From assembly GCA_037179385.1 (NCBI GenBank), contig CM074188.1:23453318-23517317 (forward strand): a DNA stretch of 64,000 bases, in the 5' to 3' direction. The position numbers and the translations under genes were made by a program. Source of the stretch: Holothuria scabra. Its lineage: Eukaryota; Echinodermata; Holothuroidea; Aspidochirotida; Holothuriidae. The notes beneath the pieces were generated by a model. That model made no database searches. It was not told the origin of the DNA and was given only the letters and a program-made list of their open reading frames with translations. Shown piece after piece: positions 46,863-58,554 of the stretch; within the stretch, counting starts at the first letter, position 1; each line of letters opens with the position of its first letter.

Positions 46863-48232
46863 CAGTGGCGGCACCAGGATTTGAAAAGTGGGGGGGGGGG
46901 GGGAAATGGAGGACAAAAGAAAATGTTGGGGGGCCAAAAATTTTCGCGCGAAGCGCGAGACCTTCCGGGTGGGGTCCAGGGGCCCGCCTCAGGGCCCCTG
47001 GTGGGGTCCAGAGGCAAAGCCCCGGTGGGGGTCCAGGGGGAGCCCCGGATGCTCTGAGTTTTTAGAAAATCTCTTGGTAAAAAATTAAGTCTCAGGATAG
47101 GTGTATTTTGGTTCATAATGCATCATCCAAAGCAAAGATTCCAAATGATTTTAATGCAAGCTAGGCTTATTTGGCAATTACTCTCCTTAGCTGACAACAT
47201 GAAAAGTTGGAAAGTGACAATATGTTTAAAAGCTACTTAGTAGCAATCTCTTGACACTTTTTACACTTTTCTTAAAACAGAAAGAAACAAAAATGCATGA
47301 AATAAGAATTTACATTACTCATGCCACTTCCTGTCCAGCATTCCTAAAGAGTTTATCTATCTTACACAGAAAAGTTACTCTAAAAGTTTGCAATGACATC
47401 ATCAGCTTTGTGAGGTCACTGGCTGTACAGGGAAATCTTTCAAGTAATAGCCCTGTCTCTTGTTGGAGAGAGCAGTCCAAAGTCAAACAAACAATGCAAC
47501 CTCTTAGGGTGCTTTTACACTTGATCCGGATCTGATCGCCCGATGTTATCAGCGTGTCGAATTACGTGTATGGCTTGATCCTGGTGCATTTACACTTGTC
47601 TCGTACTCTGATCCTCCTCTGTGCTATAAGCGGAAGCCGCTCCAAATGAATTAAGAAATACAGGCACATGTGCATGCACACCAAAGTGTAAACAAAAAAT
47701 AGACCCTATACATGTACCATGCACACCGTACCTTACCTCACCGTTGATCCGGCGAGCATTTACACTACAGATTTGATCGCCTGCGCGGGGTCTGATCCTC
47801 CCCCCCCCCTTATACTAGGATCAAAATCGGGCGATCAGATCCGGATCTGATCTGCATTTACACTACAAATTTGATCTCTAGCAGTGAATCAGACCCCGCG
47901 CAGATGATCAGATTCGGATCAAGTGTAAATGCACCCTTACACACTCCAATGCCCATGAGAGCTTGCTCTGCAGTGAAAAGTTTCAGTGACATGAAGTTAA
48001 AGTATGTGACTTGCATAGTTTTACAGAGAGCTCTCAGGCTGGTTTTACTTTGAAAAGTTTTTGAATGATTCAAACAGGGAGGAAAATTATTTGTGAATTG
48101 TTTTGCCTTGAAAACTCATTAAAGGACACTATACTTCAGGAGCTGAGTGGGTGGGGGGGGGGGGGGTAACTGGGGGGAGGCTTTGACTGGAGGGCATTTG
48201 CCCCCATGCCCCCCCCCTTGGTGCCGCCCCTG
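46863..48232. mobile_element. 1,370-bp hAT-type non-autonomous element
   Basis: CAGTGGCGGCACCAGG at the left and CCTTGGTGCCGCCCCTG at the right are imperfect inverted ends. The 8-bp direct repeat CGCCCCAG flanks it (46855-46862, 48233-48240), the duplication length expected of hAT. The left part has AAAATTTTCGCGCGAAGCGC and GGGGTCCAGGGGCCCGCC phrases. A Harbinger-type MITE is nested at 47508. No transposase was seen. Confidence 0.85.
47508..47936. mobile_element. Harbinger-type MITE, TTA target
   Basis: GGGTGCTTTTACACTTGATC and GATCAAGTGTAAATGCACCC (wobbles aside) are inverted ends, flanked by TTA at 47505-47507 and 47937-47939. Inside, GATCCGGATCTGATC motifs repeat near both ends. Three-base TWA duplication and GGG-TTTACAC ends fit PIF/Harbinger. 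Confidence 0.85.
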
Positions 48233-48240
48233 CGCCCCAG

Positions 48241-49997
48241 GCTGCAAAGCATTGCATTCCATGTTCTTAAAATAACGTTATTCGACATGACAAGTCATTA
48301 ATAACAAGTACATCTCTCATACCAATGTTGTCTATTGTTATATAACGAAAATGTTCAGTCCTCGAAAATGGTGGTCAAGTAAAAGTTTATTTGGTAAAAC
48401 GTCAGTGACAATTAAGTGAGGGCAGAACTGTTTTCATGCTTTAAAGCGGCTCATTGAGTTGGTTCATGAAATTCAACAATTTTTTCAAAACCTTAAAGTT
48501 AACTTCACATACCAATGACAAATGGTCCAACTTAGACAGTCCCTATATCCTACATACGAATAATTGTTTTATGAGTGGTTCAATTCGGTTTTTAAAAATT
48601 CGTGACCAGACACTTTTTTCAAATTATACACAACACAGTTACAGGTCAGGACATCTCAAAACTCAAAATTTTAACCGTCATCAGTAACTATTGGATATGA
48701 AACTTGATTCATTATGCTAATCGCTAATGTAAGCATTGCCATATGGTAGTGACTCTTTAACAATCTCATTACGTTGTCAATATCAATTCAATGAGCTCCT
48801 AGTAAAGGATTGAGAGCTACCATTTACACTTGACCTTTCATTAGAGCTAAACATCCCGTGCGCTAATTTTACACTTTCATGTTTTGGTATATATTTTTAC
48901 TGAAAACTCCTCTTTTAAGGTCAAGTTTTGTAACAGTTATTTGAGGTTTAATAGGTTTAAAATCTGCATCAAATGTGACTGAGGAAGAAGGGTTCATTCT
49001 ATCGAAGCTTTCTATGAAGATACCTCCTTTTCCTCTTTTATCCCTCACCCTTACTGAAGGTCGCCAACGAACAGGCACGCTCGAAAATTGCCTCTTGAAA
49101 TTTGGGAGCAGTATTTGCCGGCAAATGCAATGGCGATGACCTTAGTTCAGCATGAGGGGACAACTTGAAGCGTTATCTTACGTGCATGGTGATATGCTTT
49201 ATCAGGTGTCGTGTCAGGTGGAAGGGGCAGGGGAACCTTCCCATATATTCGCAAGAAAATGTAAAAAGAGAGGGAAAAGAAGAGGAAAAGAAGAAATGGA
49301 ACACTCAAATCATGCTTTGCTCCTACCAAAATACCCTGGCGCCGCCCGGTGCTCCCTCAGTGCTCGACAGGTTTCTTTCCAAGTTTGTCAGAGTAAATTC
49401 TCTCTCAGTGAAAAGGGAAACTTTTCAAATACAAGTTCTCGAACCTGTTACTACATGTGCTTCTTAAAATATCTGGGAAGTGTCATTCACTTCATTGTAG
49501 GGGTATATTGCAGCAAAACAGTTCCGGTAAAGTAAGTTCACAAAATTCAAGAAAGTTTAAAAATTGGCGACAAATATGTTTGGACAGTCAATAAAAAAAA
49601 GTTTTCGTCGGCCTCAGTTCATAATCTTAAGCAACACTTTGCCTGAAGTGATACGTGATAGCATAGGCTATTCAGTTCAGACGAAAGTTTAAAAAAGTTG
49701 TGGGACGTTTTCAATTTCGGATAATACTGGCAGACGGGAAAATGCCCAGGTGTATACAGTGCATGCACGCCCTGCAATATTTTAAAATGTTGAAAATGGT
49801 CGTTTTTTCGGGGCTTCTGACTATTTTAACATTCGATAATTTCTAATTAAAGTGCTTGAGCCTACAAATATTGCCATTGTCAAAAAATACAAAATGAAGC
49901 AATGAAAAACATGTTATACAATAGTGAAAAGTAAGAAATTTGGGACACTGATTGCCAATGCAAAGCTTTGAAAGAGAAAAGGAGCACGAATTTTGCT
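48241..49997. other. No gene recognised
   Basis: Positions 49150-49360 contain a purine-rich stretch and ACCCTGGCGCCGCCC, a MITE-end-like string. The 77-codon plus frame at 48454-48687 was not recognised. Confidence 0.45.
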
Positions 49998-50625
49998 TTC
50001 GATGAAAAGAGAAACCTATGCATTCATGATGGCGTGCGTGTGTATGTATGTGTGTATGTGCGTGGGTATGTAGGTGTATGTATGTATGTGTGTGTGTGTG
50101 TGGTTGTGACACTTTGCTTGTTTACACGATATCTTGAGAAGGGAAGATCTGAAAATTCTCAAACTTGGTTCACAGATACTCCATACTGAGAGGAAGAACC
50201 CTATTGATTTTGGTGGAGGTGAAAGGTCATTTGGGGTCACATGGGGTCAATACCCCCAAATCCTTGTTTACATGATATCTCATGGCAGGAAACCTGGATT
50301 CATTTCAAACCTGATATGTTGATGCGTTAAGAGGGGAGGAAGAACCCTATCTATTTTGGGGAAGGTCAAAGGTCATTTGGGGTCACATTTTGGCAAACCC
50401 CGAAATCCTTGTTTACACGATATCTCAAGGTAGGAAACGAATTGATTTCAAACTTGATATGTTGATGCATTATGATGATGTAAGGAAGAACCCTATTGAT
50501 TTTGGTAGAGGTCAAAGGTCATTTGGGGTCACATGGGGGTCAATCTCAGGAAACCCTGTTAAACGATATCTCAAGGTAGGGAGCTTGGATTGTTTTCAAA
50601 CTAGGTTTGTTGATGTATTACAACG
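49998..50625. repeat. Second minisatellite array, inverted, with TG tract
   Basis: Complement of the 13.7-15.5 kb element: TTTCGATGAAAAGAGAAACC, CATTCATGATGGCGTG, a (TG/TATG)n tract (50038-50105), TTGTGACACTTTGCTTGTTT, then about three and a half ~145-bp units. AGGTCAAAGGTCA is perfect at 50363 and 50509. Confidence 0.88.
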
Positions 50626-50659
50626 TTAACAACCTACGTACCAGATTTCAAATGTGGAG

Positions 50660-50960
50660 ATGGGCTGGAGGGAAGAAATTGGATAGGGACAAAGGAAAAT
50701 ATTGGGGGTAACCGAGCTAGAAGAGTGAGTTCTAGTCGATTGGACCCAGGCGCCAGCCCGGCTAGGGCTTCATGCTGGGAAGCTGTTACGAAGCCCAGTG
50801 GGAGATATATGGGAGAACCCGTGAAAGCACTGAAAACCTCCGGGTGAAAAAAATAAGTTTCAGAGTAGGTGTATATTTAGCAGATGGGGCAGAGACCTAC
50901 CAAATAACCCTGTTGGATCTTCTGGAGGTAAATTTTACTTTGATGGGACTTAGGAGTCAC
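50660..50960. mobile_element. hAT-like MITE relic
   Basis: GGACAAAGGAAAATATTGGG, GTTACGAAGCCCAGTGGG and AAATAAGTTTCAGAGTAGGT match the left part of the 46863 element. The ends are not defined. Confidence 0.55.
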
Positions 50961-51789
50961 AGCCCTTGGAAAGCGCTAGTTTAGTTACTTTTACAACTTT
51001 GTTCATCGCTGGATGAAAATGACGTCTCGTAATAAGTAAATTTTGCTTTAACCTTTGGGTGCATGGTCAAAGTTCAGGTGGTGTCCATAGCTAAACCCCG
51101 TAAGCTCTGAGGTCGTGACATTTCTGTGGTGAAAAGTTATACTCTCAACATGGTTTCAATAAGATATCACCGAAGGGGAATTCTGTGACACCTTGGTCTG
51201 TAAGCGTACGGGATCATTTCAGTTTAGGGGCAGAAGGGTTTTTGTCCGAAAATGTTATTTTACCCGAAAGAGTGTAAGTGGAGGACCACCACTGATTGGC
51301 GAGGAGAGTAAAGGCAGTTTTGAAAAATCGCGATTCATCAGGTAGCCGGAAATGTCATTTCGAGCTTTGTAAGTAAAGTATGGGCCTTCAATTTGCAATC
51401 AAAGTTTCACGCCAATAGAAACTGTAAAAACAGCAACGTGCTAAGTGATCAGAAAATTACAAAACAATGTGCCTCCATATTTGAATAAAATGGTCTTGAA
51501 TCTTTTCCAGAGAAACTATACAACGGTATTGATAGCATGGTGATGTTTTCGACTCTAAGTTGCGGCACAACTTGATTGATGAATGCCTACGTGACCCCCC
51601 GATCGAACTCTCGACTAGAAATAATTTAAATCTTAGCAGGTCAAAGACTCTTGAAAAATGCCACGTTACGGAGGTTATGAAGTTATTTCCAGGTTATGGG
51701 GAGACATTCTCGCACTGTATCCTGTAATTGTAAATCCGGATTTTCTCTGCCGTGCAGTAGGGATGCTATAGATGGATAACAAACTATTC

Positions 51790-52625
51790 AGTTAAGTTCA
51801 GCCTAGTGGTTTTGTTTGTTGGGGACTCAATCACCCGGTGTGCAGACAGGGAATTTTGTAAGAAGGACAAAAGGAAAAGGGTAAGGTTTTGTCTTCCTGG
51901 AGCTCGAATTGAGGATATCTCGGAGAGGGTTAATCAAATTGTAGGTGATGAGGAAGCTGTTGCTGTGCTGGTGGGGACAAATAATCTCAGTCGGGACAGT
52001 CAAAGTTTTATCAGGTCACAGTATAGGGAACTGATTTGTAGGTTAAAATCCACCCGTGCTAAAGGGATTTTGTGTGGTATTCTCCCCCGTTTCGATAGAA
52101 GGGTATCTTGGAGCAAAATTCTGGGATTCAATAAGTGGTTGAAAATCGAATGTACAATGCAGGGCTTACAGTTTGTTGATACATCCCAGCCAACATGCCC
52201 AGCTGGGCCCCAACTGGGTTTCAGCTGGGCTACTTGCTGGGCCCCAGCTGGGGCCCATCCGTGTTTGTCAGGTGTTCCCACCTGGGGCCCAACTGGGCTA
52301 GCCTTTCCCAGCTGAAGCCCAGCTGAAGCCCAGTTGTGCCCCGCTTCAATAACTGAAGCCTAGCTGGGCTTCAGCTGGGAAAGGCTAGCCCAGTTGGGCC
52401 CCACGTGGGAACACCTGACAAACACGGATGGGTCCCAGCTGGGGCCCAGCAAGTAGCCCAGCTGAAACCCAGTTGGGGCCCAGCTGGGCACGTTGGCTGG
52501 GATGGGCTGGTTTTGTGAATAGGAGGGACCTTTTTGCCAAAGATGGGTTACACTTGTCGAGCACAGGGGCTAATGAGTTGGGTAGACTGGTTTCTCAGGC
52601 TGTTGACTCTCAAGTGTCAAACTAG
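51790..52625 (+). pseudogene. CR1 LINE ORF1, SGNH/GDSL esterase, split by a hairpin element
   Basis: The plus frame from about 51806 gives VVLFVGDSITR (block I nucleophile Ser), GARIEDIS, VLVGTNNLS (Gly-x-Asn of block III) and an FVDT end. After the insertion another frame gives GFVNRRDLFAKDGLHLSSTG (block V Asp and His), ending about ten codons before ORF2's region. SGNH esterase domains in ORF1 are a known trait of CR1-clade LINEs and are thought to help membrane or RNP handling. All catalytic blocks are visible, but the 319-bp insertion shifts the frame. The N-terminus is missing, so the copy is probably 5'-truncated near 51.79 kb. Confidence 0.85.
52185..52501. mobile_element. 317-bp hairpin element in CR1 ORF1
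   Basis: The element begins CCCAGCCAACATGCCCAGCT and ends AGCTGGGCACGTTGGCTGGG. The two halves are complementary nearly throughout around a centre near 52343, built from GGCCCAGCTGGG-type modules. AT flanks it (52183-84, 52502-03). Taking out the element and one AT makes the esterase frame continuous through D-T-W-A-G. No coding capacity. Confidence 0.87.
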
Positions 52626-52642
52626 GCGCAGGGGCGAGCTAG

Positions 52643-55507
52643 TCAGCCATTACAAGGCAGGTATCTGGTTTAGTTTTAGCCAAGACTGATTCTAAAATTA
52701 GTGAGAAGAAGTATTTATCTAGGAAGGTTGGTGATGTGAGGGTCATGTTTGCCAATGTTCGCAGCATTTCCAATAAATTTAATGAGTTTCTTGCACATGT
52801 TTCCATAGACAATCCTGACTTAGTTGGGGTTACTGAAAGTTGGTTCCATAGTGATATTAGTAATTCTGAAATTCAGGTTCCAGGGTATAAAACTTATAGG
52901 CAGGATAGGGTTGATACTGATGGTGGTAGAGGTGGAGGGGTCTTGCTGTATGTTAAGGACAGCATAAATTGTGTTGAAGTCACTGACAAGTTTTCTACTG
53001 GTTTTGCTAACTGCTTGTTTCGTGAACTTAGTCCAATCAATGGGGGTACTCCTTTGGTTGTTGGCATCATTTATCGTTCACCTAACTCTGGTGCTAATAA
53101 TAATCAGAATTTGCTTCAAAGTTTGAAGAATCTTTCTTCTAAGAGGGCGGCTGTGTTTGGGGATTTCAACTTTCCTGATATTGATTGGCATTTATGCACT
53201 AGCGGGCCACATGGGAGGGAGTTTCTTGGGGCGGTGTCTGATTGTTTCCTCACTCAGCATGTTCTGTTTCCCACTCGTGAGGATAATTGTTTAGATTTGG
53301 TGTTAAGTACTGATGAAAATCTGGTCAGAAATTTGAGGAGTGGTGGTAAGGTTGGATGTAGTGACCATGACCTTATTATAAACGACATTTGTCGTTTCAG
53401 TAAACCTCCAAGTAGTGACAAAACTGTTCTTGACTTCAGTAAAGCTAATTTTAGTCATGCAAAAGAGGAGCTTAGCATCGATTGGGTTGCACATTTGTCT
53501 CATTTAGGTCCTGCTGAAGCTTGGAAATTTTTCAGCAGTACTGTTTCTGATATTACAAAGTTATGTATACCACTCAAGAAGGTTCGGGTGAAAAGTAGGC
53601 CTATTTGGATTTCTAGGGAGGTACTCAGGGCAACTAGGAAGAAACGTAAGTGTTGGCGACGTTATAAGGCCAGCAAGGATTCTGATGACTTAAGTGCCTA
53701 CAAGAGTCAAGAGGTCTTAGTTAAAAATTTGGTTAAGGACACTAAAGCTAGGTTTGAAAAAAAGTTGGCCAGTGAGGTTAAGATTGACCCAAAATCTTTC
53801 CATGCCTATGTTAGGTCTAAGCAGCATGTTAAGGAGGGGGTTGGGCCACTCCATGATGTGAATGGTTCATTAGTTAGTGATCATCAGGATATGGCTAATT
53901 TGTTAAATGATTATTTTGTATCTGTTTTTACCAAGGAGTCATCTGTCATGGGGATTTGTAGGGGTTCTGATATCCCTTCTTCAATAAGTGACATTGTGTT
54001 CTCTGAGGAGCTGGTTCTGAAAAAATTAAAGAGTTTGAAGACAAGTAAAGCTGGGCCAGATGGGATCCATCCCGCCATCCTTCATGAATGCTCTGAGGTT
54101 TTATCAGTTCCACTATCAATTATTTTTCAGAAATGTCTTGACTCAAATTTTGTTCCTACTGACTGGCGGGTTGCTAATGTCACTCCAATTTTTAAAAAGG
54201 GGGATCGGAGTTCACCTTGTAATTACAGGCCAGTCAGTTTAACTAGTGTTGTGTGCAAAATTATGGAATCCTTAATCAAGGACTGTTTGCTAAAGCATCT
54301 CTTAGATAATGGGTTACTCAATCTAACTCAGCATGGTTTCCTACCCAGTAGATCTTGTGTTACAAATTTGCTAAGCTTTCTTGAGGATGTTTCTAATTAG
54401 TCTCTCGATTCAGGTTCCAGTGTGGACGTCATTTACCTTGACTTCCAAAAAGCTTTTGACAAAGTACCTCTAGGTAGACTCATGGTAAAATTGCATAGGT
54501 TAGGCATCATAGGCAAGTGCGCTCAGTGGATCAATTCGTGGCTCAATGGTAGGTCTCAGAGAGTTGTTGTCAATGGAAATTTTTCTTCCTGGAAAGAAGT
54601 CTCAAGTGGTGTACCACAAGGTTCTGTTCTTGGCCCACTTCTTTTCTTAATTTTCATAAATGATATTGATAGCTCTATCACTTCCAGTATAAGTAAGTTT
54701 GCTGATGATACAAACTTCTATAGGGAGGTTGGAGGAAAGGATGATTCTTTATTGCTTCAGAAAGATCTGGATAGGTTATTTTCATGGTCTCAGACTTGGC
54801 AAATGTCTTTTAATGCTGATAAGTGCAAAGTCCTCCACTTTGGTGCTAAGGATCCCCACCATGATTATACTATGAATGGTACTAATTTGAACAAAGTGAC
54901 TTCTGAGAAAGACCTTGGTGTAGTTATTACAGGAGATTTAAAGTCATCTAGGCAGTGTGCAGCTACTGCTGCAAGGGCAAATAGGGTGCTTGGATTGATC
55001 AGGAGGAATTTTAAGAGTTTTAGTAAAGAAATTGTGCTAAATTTGTACAAGCAGCTGGTTCGACCCCATCTCTACTATGCTGCACAGGCCTGGAGTCCCT
55101 TCTTTGAAAAGGACAAATTGCTTTTAGAGCAAGTTCAGAAGAGAGCTACCCGACTCATACCTGAGGTTAAAAATCTACCTTATTCCCAAAGGCTTAAGCT
55201 GCTTGGGCTTACCACTTTGGAGCTGAGAAGGATTAGGGGGGACATGCTCCAGGTATACAAATTTCTATCTGAAGGGAATCCTTTGTTAGCTTGCAGTTAT
55301 TTAAAGGTCCAGAGTAATCCTCGGGTTAGAGGCCATTGCAAAAAGCTTGAAAAGTCTTTTCCTAGACTTGACATTAGGAAGTTCAGTTTCTCTCATAGGG
55401 TTGCTAGTGAGTGGAATAGCCTGCCTGAGTGGGTTGTTAACTCCACATCAGTGCACCGTTTTAAGGTTAATATTGACAAGATTTTCCATGACTGTGGTAG
55501 AATCTAA
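52643..55507 (+). pseudogene. CR1 LINE ORF2, endonuclease and reverse transcriptase, one in-frame TAG
   Basis: One frame stays open from about 52643 to TAA-less stop TAG/TAA region at 55505, broken only by TAG at 54398-54400. An ATG is at 52745. The AP-endonuclease is residues ~1-220: ANVRSI, TESW, GDFNFPDIDW and GCSDHDLI (catalytic Asp/His blocks). The RT spans ~400-720: SKAGPDGIHP, FKKGDR...NYRPVSL, YLDFQKAFDKVP, GVPQGSVLGPLLF and FADDTNFY, a variant of YADD. The C-terminal part has RPHLYYAAQAWSP and LGLTTLELRR, typical of CR1/L2-related elements. Length and completeness are near those of an active ORF2, so the insertion is fairly young. The lone TAG (a CAG-to-TAG change is plausible) stops translation before the catalytic core. 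Confidence 0.93.
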
Positions 55508-55640
55508 TCTTTCTGGGCTCTTTAGATGTTGGTGGTTTGCTTTGTTTTGGGTTTTTTTTTTGGATTACAGGGCATCTTATGGGGCCTTTACAGCCCTCCT
55601 TTTCCCTTTAACCTGTTATGTTACGTTATGTTATGTTAGT
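55508..55640 (+). repeat. CR1 3' UTR with TTATGTTA tail
   Basis: GGGCATCTTATGGGGCCTT, then the repeat TTATGTTACGTTATGTTATG. CR1 elements end in short microsatellite-like repeats, not poly-A. The same tail ends the 33-34 kb fragment. Confidence 0.85.
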
Positions 55641-56026
55641 GTATTTTGTTTACAAACACATTTACAATGTACTGTAAATGGACTGCCCATGTAATGTGAA
55701 AAGAGTTTTGAAATCTTATTTTCTTATCTCTAATCTCACTTTGGCATAGGGTCGACCTTGATGAGCCAAATGGCTTCCTGACCCTCAAAACGTTAAATTA
55801 TTTATTTTGCATGAAAATTTGCATCACGACTGTGGTGTTTTCTCTTTTTCGGGAGTATCCATGCACTAGGGACTGGGACAGTTTCCAGGGGAAATTTTTT
55901 CTCAGTGGGCAAATGTGTAGAATTGTGTTAATTCAATGCAACTTCAAAGTCTCTAGAGGAGATTTTTTTTTGTTTGTTTTTTGACTAAGAGCCCGGAAAC
56001 TTTGCCTCCCTTCTCTCCAGCCCCCT

Positions 56027-56600
56027 CTATAGACGAATGCGATTAGCGCTTGTTTTTAGTGACTGTAGGCCGCCATTAGTGGGGTCCATCAGCCTAAAAT
56101 CGTCTTGATTTATTGTTTACATGAATTTCAAACCCTCATATTTAGTGAACTTGGAGAATTTAAAGGCAGTCATTCGTCACCCTAAACTACACTTTCAGTA
56201 TACATATATCAAAACTCTCAATTGGTACAGCTCTTTGATTGACATCACATTCAAACAATGCATCACAGCTAAATTACACAGCATGGGTACTGAGAGTGTC
56301 TTGATTTCACATTATGGACTTGTATGGCCACTGGGACAAGCCATGAAGCAATAAAGATGAGTTTTAGATAAATGTGGGAGGGGCTAGAAGTAAGTAGGTT
56401 GGGAGAATTGGAACTGTTTGGGATGATGAAAATATGCCTTTAAAATACAAGTTAGTCTACAACCATCCATGATAGAGGTAAGTAAGGAAATCGAAAGATT
56501 TAAAGGTGGAGGACTCCAACTATGGCCGACTGAAATCACTCCGTCACTTGCATGCTGTCCGGATTCGTGTATATAAGCAAAGGGCCTGGGAATATTTCTT
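56027..56600 (+). repeat. 6-kb inverted-repeat structure, left arm
   Basis: CTATAGACGAATGCGATTAGCGCTTG, GCCGCCATTAGTGGGGTCC, AAACCCTCATATTTAGTGAA, ACCATCCATGA and CCGACTGAAATCA pair with the complement at 61926-62030 plus 59541-59705. It is broken by the TTAA MITE at 56160. Confidence 0.8.
56160..56443 (+). mobile_element. TTAA MITE family 1, copy in the left arm
   Basis: TTAA|AGGCAGTC...GTCACCCTAAAC at the left and GTTTGGGATGA...ATGCCT|TTAA at the right. The right arm has the unoccupied equivalent (GAGAATTCAAGGTACAAATT). Confidence 0.85.
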
Positions 56601-57149
56601 TAAAATTTCGGGTTCGCCAAGGAGTTTTTGAGTAGTTATCACCATGCCAATTTCAGAAACCTCACATAGCAATTTTATTTTTCAAAATCCTCCCCGAATT
56701 TTAGATCTTGCCGAAATTTTGGGGCCCTAGAATCAGTGATTTTGCCGTCAGGTAATTCTCTCAGATAGTGATTCCGATGTAGCGCCTTGCACCTGTTCTT
56801 GTTTACATAGTAACAACCTGACACGGTGACGCATGACAACCGTACGTAGTCAGCATCGGAGTCTCTCAATCATGCAAGCTAGCACTTGTCAACACAAAGG
56901 CTACATATTGGCCTCGGTAAATTTTATACGCAACGTAAGTACCACCAGCATGTGAGTGTTATACGATGCATAGCAATGCAGCAGGCTATGCACGTTAGTG
57001 AATCATGCATACCACCAGCTCTTAATAATATTAGGCTCATTACGACCAAACTCAATGGGTGATGTTTCACTTGGCTACATTTCATCCACGAGCATCAGCT
57101 GTGGCACTGACTTGGTACTGAGACTGTGAAAGCTAGGCCTAACTTCAAG

Positions 57150-57600
57150 GGGGATCACAGAATTATGGTAAGCTATAGGCTAGGCCCAACGTTAGGCCTA
57201 AGTTAACGTTAATGCAAAGTCGTTCGAAGCGTTATAAGTTAACTCATACCCATAGTCATAGGCCTAACGTTAGGCCTAAGTCAGGCCACTGGCACTAAGG
57301 CTTGGGCTATGCCTAGCCTAGCCTGTGCTAGGGAGGTAGCATACTTGCCAACTCTCACGGTTTCACCGTGGGTCTCACGGTTTGGGGCATCATCTCACGG
57401 TCCAATTTTCAAATCTCACAGTAAAATAACATTATTCAAAGTAATGCAAACGCTAATCCACATAGCCTAGGAAATAACAACTTTACCTGTTACGCTTACT
57501 AGTAAAATGGGATTGAGATACCCATCGCAGAGCGATATAGGCCTAGACCTACGCGTAGGCCGCCTGCTACACATAGGCCTGGCAAGTTGGCATACATACC
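57150..57600. repeat. AGGCCTA-rich DNA and small MITE
   Basis: Multiple AGGCCTAACGTTAGGCCTAA phrases lie at 57165-57285. Then ATACTTGCCAACTCTCACGG (57341) and GGCAAGTTGGCATAC (57581) form weak inverted ends around CTCACGGT repeats. Confidence 0.5.
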
Positions 57601-58008
57601 CTAGCCCTTGAACAGGACCCAGCATTACGTAGTATACACTTCATTTCTGGGCCCTTGCCCGGTATACACAAAAACACAGCTCACTTGCCTACTCAGGCGT
57701 GAGTAGGCATCCCTCACGTCCCCAAAAAGATACCTTTTCTCACCAAACTTTCCACAGATGATCTTTGTCATCACATTCACCTTCCACACAAGTCTGTTAA
57801 CGAAGTAAGACCTTTAAGAGGGTAATTTTGGCTGGATAATTCTGCGAGTAACGTTAAGCCTGTGCAGATTATTTTTTCAGTTGAAGAAGTCAGTGTTTGT
57901 CATGTGATCTCATTTAAAACGGAGAAACCTACGCATTGACTGTACAATTTCGTAATGTACAGAGAGCTTACTATATGAAGTACAAGTATTGACTAGCCGC
58001 GCTTACTA

Positions 58009-58039
58009 ATTGGTCTTCGACAGCTTGTCTAGCGGAAGT
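58009..58039 (+). promoter_or_regulatory. Possible core promoter: inverted CCAAT and ETS site
   Basis: ATTGG (58009-58013) is an inverted CCAAT box and CGGAAGT (58033-58039) is an ETS consensus, both within 45 bp upstream of the ATG at 58050. Such pairs are common in TATA-less promoters; no TATA box was seen. Confidence 0.35.
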
Positions 58040-58049
58040 CCTTCCCATC

Positions 58050-58164
58050 ATGCAACACAGTAGCACTGTAGCAGACGATCAAGATTTCGATGTTACTGCG
58101 AAGGATGGCACCACATTTTTCCTGCCTTTTGCTATGAATTTACTGGTATTAAACATTCCAGAAG
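58050..58164 (+). CDS. Candidate first coding exon, family unknown
   Basis: The ATG at 58050 opens 38 codons plus one base, ending at donor AAG|gtataagt (close to consensus). The peptide begins MQHSSTVADDQDFDVTAKDG and contains TTFFLPFAMNLLVLNIPE. An acidic, polar start and a hydrophobic end are protein-like. An inverted CCAAT box and an ETS site precede it. If unspliced it would stop after 43 codons. No downstream exon with a matching phase was identified before 64 kb, and I do not recognise the family. It lies in the centre of the 6-kb inverted-repeat structure, in apparently unique sequence. Confidence 0.35.
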
Positions 58165-58554
58165 GTATAAGTGGTATTTAAGAATGCTCAAAATCATTAT
58201 ATTAACTCAAATCTGTTCTATGAACCATTCCATCGTAATTAGAGCTCGGTTTGTTGTTTTGGCTTAAAACATTGTTACCTTTGTACATGTAGGCCAGTGA
58301 CCGTAGTAAGGAGTGACTACAAGGAGCGGATTATACGGTCACGTTCAGTGACTAACATACCCTAGCCTGTGCATCCTATGCAACTTTTTCGGTCATGCAT
58401 ATAGCGCACACAACGATGCATAGACCAATTAACAAGGCAGTCCATTTAGTGGTGCAGACCGTGAATTTTTTTCAGCAGAGTAAGGTACTGCCTTCGAATA
58501 ATTCTTCCCATCCATCCCTAAACAAATAGGCCTATGTCTTGCCTCACTCCTTCC

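Noticed and set aside
48454..48687. 77-codon plus frame as a recombinase or Penelope fragment
   Set aside because: No catalytic motif could be identified.
52000..52281. Minus frame over the CR1 esterase
   Set aside because: Shadow of ORF1 and of the hairpin element.
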